Source: Alkalimonas collagenimarina
GTDB lineage: Bacteria; Pseudomonadota; Gammaproteobacteria; Enterobacterales; Alteromonadaceae
Assembly (NCBI RefSeq): GCF_030717845.1
Contig: NZ_JAUZVZ010000017.1
Span: 1 to 64,000 of the forward strand
Reading direction: 5' to 3'
Length of the DNA: 64,000 bases
Shown: in pieces, positions 60,490-64,000 of the stretch
Layout: each line of letters starts with the position of its first letter
How positions within the stretch are numbered: position 1 is the stretch's first letter
Made by a program: the position numbers and the translations under genes
The notes under the pieces: generated by a model
Told to the model about the DNA's origin: nothing
Seen by the model: the letters and a program-made list of their open reading frames with translations, nothing else
Databases searched by the model: none

Positions 60490-60850
60490 GGCTGTTTCCC
60501 CCGACGCTGAGCGCTCGCGTAACCAATGTTGTCATGGAGCAAGCCAGTGAGTGGCCATCTCATCCGCTCGGTGCGGTTTATTCGATAGTTTATCTGGTTT
60601 GTATTGTCGTTGACATTCGTCTCATGGAAAGAATACAAAGCCGTTATGGCCGATTTGAAGTGCGTTTATTGCTCAGCCCACCAAAGAAGACGTCCTGCTG
60701 GAACTGACGCGATTTGCACAAGCGTAGGATGAGCCATATCCGCAAACAGCCAAGTCATGGCGTGCGCACTGGTATAACGAACACACTGTTTAATTACCTT
60801 GAGGATATTCGTAGAGCGATTCCTACCGCGACCTTTCAATTTATAGAAGG
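60490..60850 (+). pseudogene. IS256-family transposase remnant
   Basis: A decayed fragment of a mutator-type transposase. One frame reads PPTLSARVTNVVMEQASEWPS, then HPLGAVYSIVYLVCIVVDIR, which matches the central part of IS256 transposases. After a shift near 60680 another frame reads TKEDVLLELTRFAQA, an in-frame TAG in place of the usual Trp codon, then DEPYPQTAKSWRAHWYN. A third frame reads NTLFNYLEDIRRAI. Both termini of the transposase are missing. The region before 60490 (60358-60489) has no recognised gene. Confidence 0.75.
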
Positions 60851-60995
60851 CGTGTGGGGTGATCTGAATTCATTTTTCGTGTGTAAGAGTTGCTTGAGCC
60901 GAATCTTGTATTGAGTTAGTATCAAAATGTCATGTTCAATGACGTATCATAATTTAAGATATATCATAAATTGATTTTTCGAGGATGCGAAGCTA

Positions 60996-61277
60996 ATGGA
61001 AGGAATATACCAGTTTGTTCAGAGTACCTTTTCTGAAGTCTGCAATATAGATAGTGACGAGATCACGCCAACGACCAATCTGTTTTCAGACTTGGGTATA
61101 GAAAGCATGGACTTTATGGATGTGTGCTATTTAATTGATGAGAAATACAGCATTCGTATTCCCATCGGTGAATGGATGGGGCGGGTTAATGAAGGCGATG
61201 AGTCTGCAGCAGACTTATTTGTGTTTGAAGGCTTTGTGAAGGCGATCTCTAAGCTAGTTGAAGCTGAATTTGCTTAA
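60996..61277 (+). CDS. Discrete acyl carrier protein
   Basis: A 93-residue freestanding ACP. The phosphopantetheine site is Ser37 in DLGIESMDFMD, with Glu in place of the common Asp before the Ser. GAGG at 60981 is 11 bases before the ATG. It differs from the beta-branching donor ACP (10415-10681) and from the PKS ACPs. Its place ahead of two oxygenase genes suggests it presents an acyl chain to them, or works with the acyl-AMP ligase. In mupirocin several discrete ACPs (MacpA, B, D, E) serve the side chain and late oxidation. It lies just past the transposase remains and needs its own promoter in the AT-rich stretch 60900-60990. Confidence 0.87.
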   Translation: MEGIYQFVQSTFSEVCNIDSDEITPTTNLFSDLGIESMDFMDVCYLIDEKYSIRIPIGEWMGRVNEGDESAADLFVFEGFVKAISKLVEAEFA

Positions 61278-61629
61278 TGCTACTTTGTCGTTCTAAGATG
61301 TGTTATCTAAAAGTAATTTATAAACACAACTCTACACGTATGCGCATACCCTATGCCTGTGCGGCTGTCAGCCAGAGACGGTAATGAATAATAACTTGTG
61401 GGTCTCATAAGTTAAGTGTACGAATGTTTATTTTAGATAGGCCAATTATAAATAATATGATCTGCTGTTGTGCCCAATTGCTGTGTTTTTGCGCGACTGA
61501 AAGCTGCTGAAGCAGGCAAACGGCTGATATATTTTCAATACTGTTACAAAACCGTTGGGTGCGCATTAATAACCTGTGAGCCATAGCGCATTAAGCGGGG
61601 TGATCGGTCAGAAGTTTTGGAGAAAACGC
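61278..61629. promoter_or_regulatory. Non-coding region with inverted repeat before oxygenase genes
   Basis: About 350 bases without a gene between the ACP and the Fe/2OG dioxygenase. It contains an inverted repeat AACTTGTG (61393-61400), spacer GGTCT, CATAAGTT (61406-61413), with 7 of 8 pairs matching. It is not followed by a T run, so it is more likely an operator than a terminator. The AT-rich part 61420-61470 may hold a promoter for the downstream oxygenases. Read by eye only. Confidence 0.35.
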
Positions 61630-62424
61630 ATGGATAGTTTGCAGTCGTTTGATGATAACGCACCCATAGAGAGGGTCATTACTGCGCTTTTAAAAGATGG
61701 CGCGGTTATTCTTGATAAGTTGATTAGTGATGATGAAGCAGAGCAGTTAAAAGCCGAAATTGAACCTGCGTATGATGCATTTCATGGCAAGGCCAATTCC
61801 AAATTCTATGGGTTTAAAACCCGCAGGGCCCTGAAGCTGTTTGAGTACTCAAATAAAGCGATTGAGGTGTGTAGTCACCCTCGGGTCCTTGAGATCGCTG
61901 ATAATATACTGCTACCGCACTGCGACTATTATCAGATAGATAAGTCAGTTGGCATTGAAATCTTCCCCGGTGAAGATAGACAAGCAATACATCGCGATGA
62001 CGTACAATATCCAATCCAAATGCAGGGGATGAACTTAATGTTCAGCTGCTTAGTCGCATTGGATGAGTTTACCAATGACAATGGTGCCACCCTAGTGGTG
62101 AAAAATAATCGCAGCATTCACAATGAGCCGACTTACGACCAAGCCTGCTCTGCGGTGATGAGCAAAGGGTCTGCGGTCGTGTATTTGGGCAGCACTTATC
62201 ATGGTGGAGGCAGTAATGACAGTCTTCACTCGCGCAGTGCGCTTGCCACCATGTATAGCCTAGGCTGGTTAAGGCAAGCTGAAAACCCGTATCTGTCCCT
62301 TGCGCCTCAAACAGTCGAGAAGTTACCGCTGAGAACCCAGCAATTACTTGGATATAGACAATTTGGAAAGTACCTCGGTCACTATCCTAGGGATCCAGAA
62401 CGGCGTTATCCTGGTGGGTATTAA
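61630..62424 (+). CDS. Phytanoyl-CoA hydroxylase-type Fe(II)/2-oxoglutarate dioxygenase
   Basis: A 264-residue PhyH-family oxygenase. The metal triad is visible: His121 and Asp123 in AIHRDDVQ, and His191 in STYHGGGSN, with Arg202 in LHSRSAL as the 2-oxoglutarate anchor. GGAGA at 61619 sets the start at ATG 61630; an in-frame GTG at 61576 lacks a site. It is expected to hydroxylate an unactivated carbon of the polyketide. From memory, thiomarinol biosynthesis uses a non-haem iron oxygenase (TmuB) for the 4-hydroxyl of its monic acid part, so this gene could do the same; the match is by family and context only. The Rieske gene follows 53 bases later. Confidence 0.85.
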   Translation: MDSLQSFDDNAPIERVITALLKDGAVILDKLISDDEAEQLKAEIEPAYDAFHGKANSKFYGFKTRRALKLFEYSNKAIEVCSHPRVLEIADNILLPHCDYYQIDKSVGIEIFPGEDRQAIHRDDVQYPIQMQGMNLMFSCLVALDEFTNDNGATLVVKNNRSIHNEPTYDQACSAVMSKGSAVVYLGSTYHGGGSNDSLHSRSALATMYSLGWLRQAENPYLSLAPQTVEKLPLRTQQLLGYRQFGKYLGHYPRDPERRYPGGY

Positions 62425-62477
62425 TCCATGACACCTTTTCATTACTATCAGAATTAGCAAGGACCTAGAGTTGCAAC

Positions 62478-63878
62478 ATGAATAAATTGGCACCAAAAAA
62501 CGGCAAATATACAAGTTATCAGGATGTGATCGCAACCGATAAAATCGCCCCGCCGGAGGATATGCATACGCACTCTTCGGCGCAATATGATTTTCACTCT
62601 ATCTTTAAAGCCCGTTATACCGAGGCTGAATACCATGACTTGGAGATGAAAAAAGTGTGGTCTCGGGTATGGCAAATGGCGTGTCGTGTCGAAGATATCC
62701 CAGAAGAGGGGGATACCTATGTCTATGAGATTGGCCACCTCTCCTTAATCGTGGTGCGTGTTTCAGACGATGAGCCGCAAAGCTTGAGTGAGACCATGGT
62801 TATCAAGGCATACTATAACTCCTGTCGCCATCGTGGACGTAAACTGGTTGAGCATAACACCAGTATGCAATGTATCAGATGTCCGTATCATGGTTTCACT
62901 TGGTCTCTGGATGGAGAATTGACGGAAATTCCGTACGAGTGGGACTTTTCCAAAATAGAAAAGAAGTCGATGCCACTGCTAGAAGTGCGCGTCGATGTGT
63001 GGGATGGCTTTGTGTTCATTAATATGGACCCAGATGCTGAATCACTTAAATCCTATTTAGAAATTTTACCCGAGCAGCTTGCCAATAACTTTTACGGCGA
63101 GCAAGTGGTGGTCAAGCATAGTCAGCAAGTGTTACCCGCAAACTGGAAAACCGTCATGGAGTCCTTCATGGAAGGATTGCATGCCCAAGAGACCCATGGT
63201 CATACATGGGCGCATCTCAGTGATATATTGCAATATGATACTTTTCCGGATGTCCGCCATATATCGAGAAGCTTTCACGCCGTCGGGCTGCAGGTCAGTG
63301 AAGGCCGAGAAAAGCTAACCGAGCAGGAGATCATGAACCATTTCCATTACAATGTGCATTTGGGCAATCCAGATACGCCGCCGCCTCAGCTAGGTGAAGG
63401 GGTGACGGCTCGGCAATATATGGCAGATATCATGCGTGCCCAGCATACCTTAAAAACGGGTAAAGACTATATGCATCTGTCCGATGCTGAGGCCCTGGAT
63501 GTGCTGCAGTATACCCTGTTTCCTAATATCATTTTGTTCCGCGGGATCACCTTGCCGATTATTTTACGCTTTAGGCCAAATAAAAATGATCACAGCCAAT
63601 GTATTTTCGATATTTTCTTTCTTGAAGATAAACCGAAAAGTCAGGGTGAGCTTCCCGCTGTGGAGACGGTTCATATGGTTGCCGGTGATACTTATGAAGA
63701 AGCCGGCGTTTTGGAAGATTGGCTAGGCCATGTGTATGACCAAGATATGGTGAATATTGAGAACATGCATGCGGGCTTGTTGTCAGGGCCAGATCAGGAA
63801 GTGTACCTAAGTGACTATCATGAGTCGCGGATCAAACATTTTCACCACGCATTGAACCTGTACATGAATAAAAGCTAG
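62478..63878 (+). CDS. Rieske non-haem iron oxygenase (MupW-like)
   Basis: A 466-residue Rieske oxygenase alpha-type subunit. The [2Fe-2S] ligands are Cys116, His118, Cys135 and His138 (SCRHR ... RCPYH). The mononuclear iron site begins with His235 and His240 in EGLHAQETH; the acidic third ligand is probably in the later VYDQDMVNIENMH segment. AAGGAC precedes the ATG. In mupirocin the Rieske oxygenase MupW oxidises the C8-C16 region, leading with a partner hydrolase to the tetrahydropyran ring. The same function is likely because the PKS predicts the same C8 methyl group. A reductase or ferredoxin partner is not seen in this window. The next gene follows after 10 bases with its own AGGAGG. 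Confidence 0.87.
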   Translation: MNKLAPKNGKYTSYQDVIATDKIAPPEDMHTHSSAQYDFHSIFKARYTEAEYHDLEMKKVWSRVWQMACRVEDIPEEGDTYVYEIGHLSLIVVRVSDDEPQSLSETMVIKAYYNSCRHRGRKLVEHNTSMQCIRCPYHGFTWSLDGELTEIPYEWDFSKIEKKSMPLLEVRVDVWDGFVFINMDPDAESLKSYLEILPEQLANNFYGEQVVVKHSQQVLPANWKTVMESFMEGLHAQETHGHTWAHLSDILQYDTFPDVRHISRSFHAVGLQVSEGREKLTEQEIMNHFHYNVHLGNPDTPPPQLGEGVTARQYMADIMRAQHTLKTGKDYMHLSDAEALDVLQYTLFPNIILFRGITLPIILRFRPNKNDHSQCIFDIFFLEDKPKSQGELPAVETVHMVAGDTYEEAGVLEDWLGHVYDQDMVNIENMHAGLLSGPDQEVYLSDYHESRIKHFHHALNLYMNKS

Positions 63879-63888
63879 GAGGCGAATA

Positions 63889-64000
63889 ATGCTGGTCAAC
63901 AATGAAACATGTGTGTCTACAAAGCCCTATTTTGAGATCCCAGATAAACATGTGGCTGAGTTTTTGGAGTATTGTGATATGTTCATTGCCAAGACGGCCA
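63889..64000 (+). CDS. Partial gene, possible alpha-beta barrel protein
   Basis: A gene starts at ATG 63889 behind a perfect AGGAGG (63877-63882) and runs off the window after 37 codons. The visible start reads MLVNNETCVSTKPYFEIPDK and goes on HVAEFLEYCDMFIAKTA. The pattern of a beta strand followed by a helix with FxxKT resembles antibiotic-biosynthesis-monooxygenase-type (ABM) dimeric barrels, but the evidence is thin. Its place right after the Rieske gene suggests a partner in the same step. Confidence 0.55.
   Translation, partial: MLVNNETCVSTKPYFEIPDKHVAEFLEYCDMFIAKTA

Noticed and set aside
60408-60707. A 99-codon open frame that looks like a small protein gene
   Set aside because: Its second half matches the middle of IS256 transposases and the rest of that protein continues in other frames, so it is a remnant.

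Overview
The window is almost entirely one large trans-acyltransferase polyketide synthase (trans-AT PKS) gene cluster from a Gram-negative bacterium, most likely a gammaproteobacterium. That placing rests on roughly 50% GC judged by eye, standard AGGAGG-type ribosome sites, a DUF2938-type membrane protein and IS5/IS256-type transposase remains. Domain by domain the assembly line matches the monic acid machinery of mupirocin (Pseudomonas) and thiomarinol (Pseudoalteromonas). The giant 6630-residue PKS at 30954-50846 reads KS-KR-MT-ACP / KS-DH-KR-(dead ACP)-ACP / KS-DH-KR-MT-ACP-ACP-ACP / KS-KR-ACP (MmpD-like). The 3020-residue PKS at 1356-10418 reads KS0-ACP / KS-KR-(dead ACP)-ACP / KS-ACP-ACP-ACP (MmpA-like). 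The module order predicts the carbon skeleton of monic acid: methyl at C12, hydroxyl at C13, alkene at C10-C11, methyl at C8, oxygen at C7 and C5, and a beta-methyl branch at C3. The product assignment is inference from this correspondence.

Layout on the plus strand. 228-1352 is a luciferase-like monooxygenase (MupA-like). 1356-10418 is the MmpA-like PKS. 10415-17042 holds a complete beta-branching cassette: donor ACP, decarboxylating KS with Cys replaced by Ser, HMG synthase, ECH1, and ECH2 fused to a non-elongating KS and an ACP. 17061-18214 is a frameshifted FAD monooxygenase. 18238-19071 is an alpha/beta hydrolase with a Cys nucleophile. 19167-27476 is an MmpB-like PKS, KS-DH-KR-ACPx4-KS0-ACP-TE, expected to build and release the fatty-acid side chain. 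27552-30881 supplies AT-AT-ER in trans (MmpC-like). 30954-50846 is the MmpD-like PKS. 50939-54171 holds a ketoacyl synthase III homologue, an old-yellow-enzyme reductase and an extended SDR. The tight spacing suggests one very long transcript from about 228 to 54171.

On the minus strand a convergent three-gene operon (acyl-AMP ligase, P450, two-domain VOC protein; 58512 down to 54173) is probably for late tailoring. A DUF2938 membrane protein (58655-59140) and two decayed transposase loci (IS5-type 59480-60357, IS256-type about 60490-60850) interrupt the cluster. Beyond them the plus strand resumes with a discrete ACP, a phytanoyl-CoA-hydroxylase-type Fe/2OG dioxygenase, a Rieske oxygenase (MupW-like, tetrahydropyran formation) and the start of another gene cut by the window end.

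Not seen in 64 kb: a phosphopantetheinyl transferase, an isoleucyl-tRNA synthetase resistance copy, a LuxR/LuxI pair, or any tRNA, rRNA or CRISPR array. The features that set this cluster apart are the ECH2-KS0-ACP fusion, the KS0-ACP-TE tail on the MmpB-like protein, the ACP triplet with the branching Trp, two modules with a dead ACP ahead of a live one, and a KSIII with an apparently swapped His/Asn pair.
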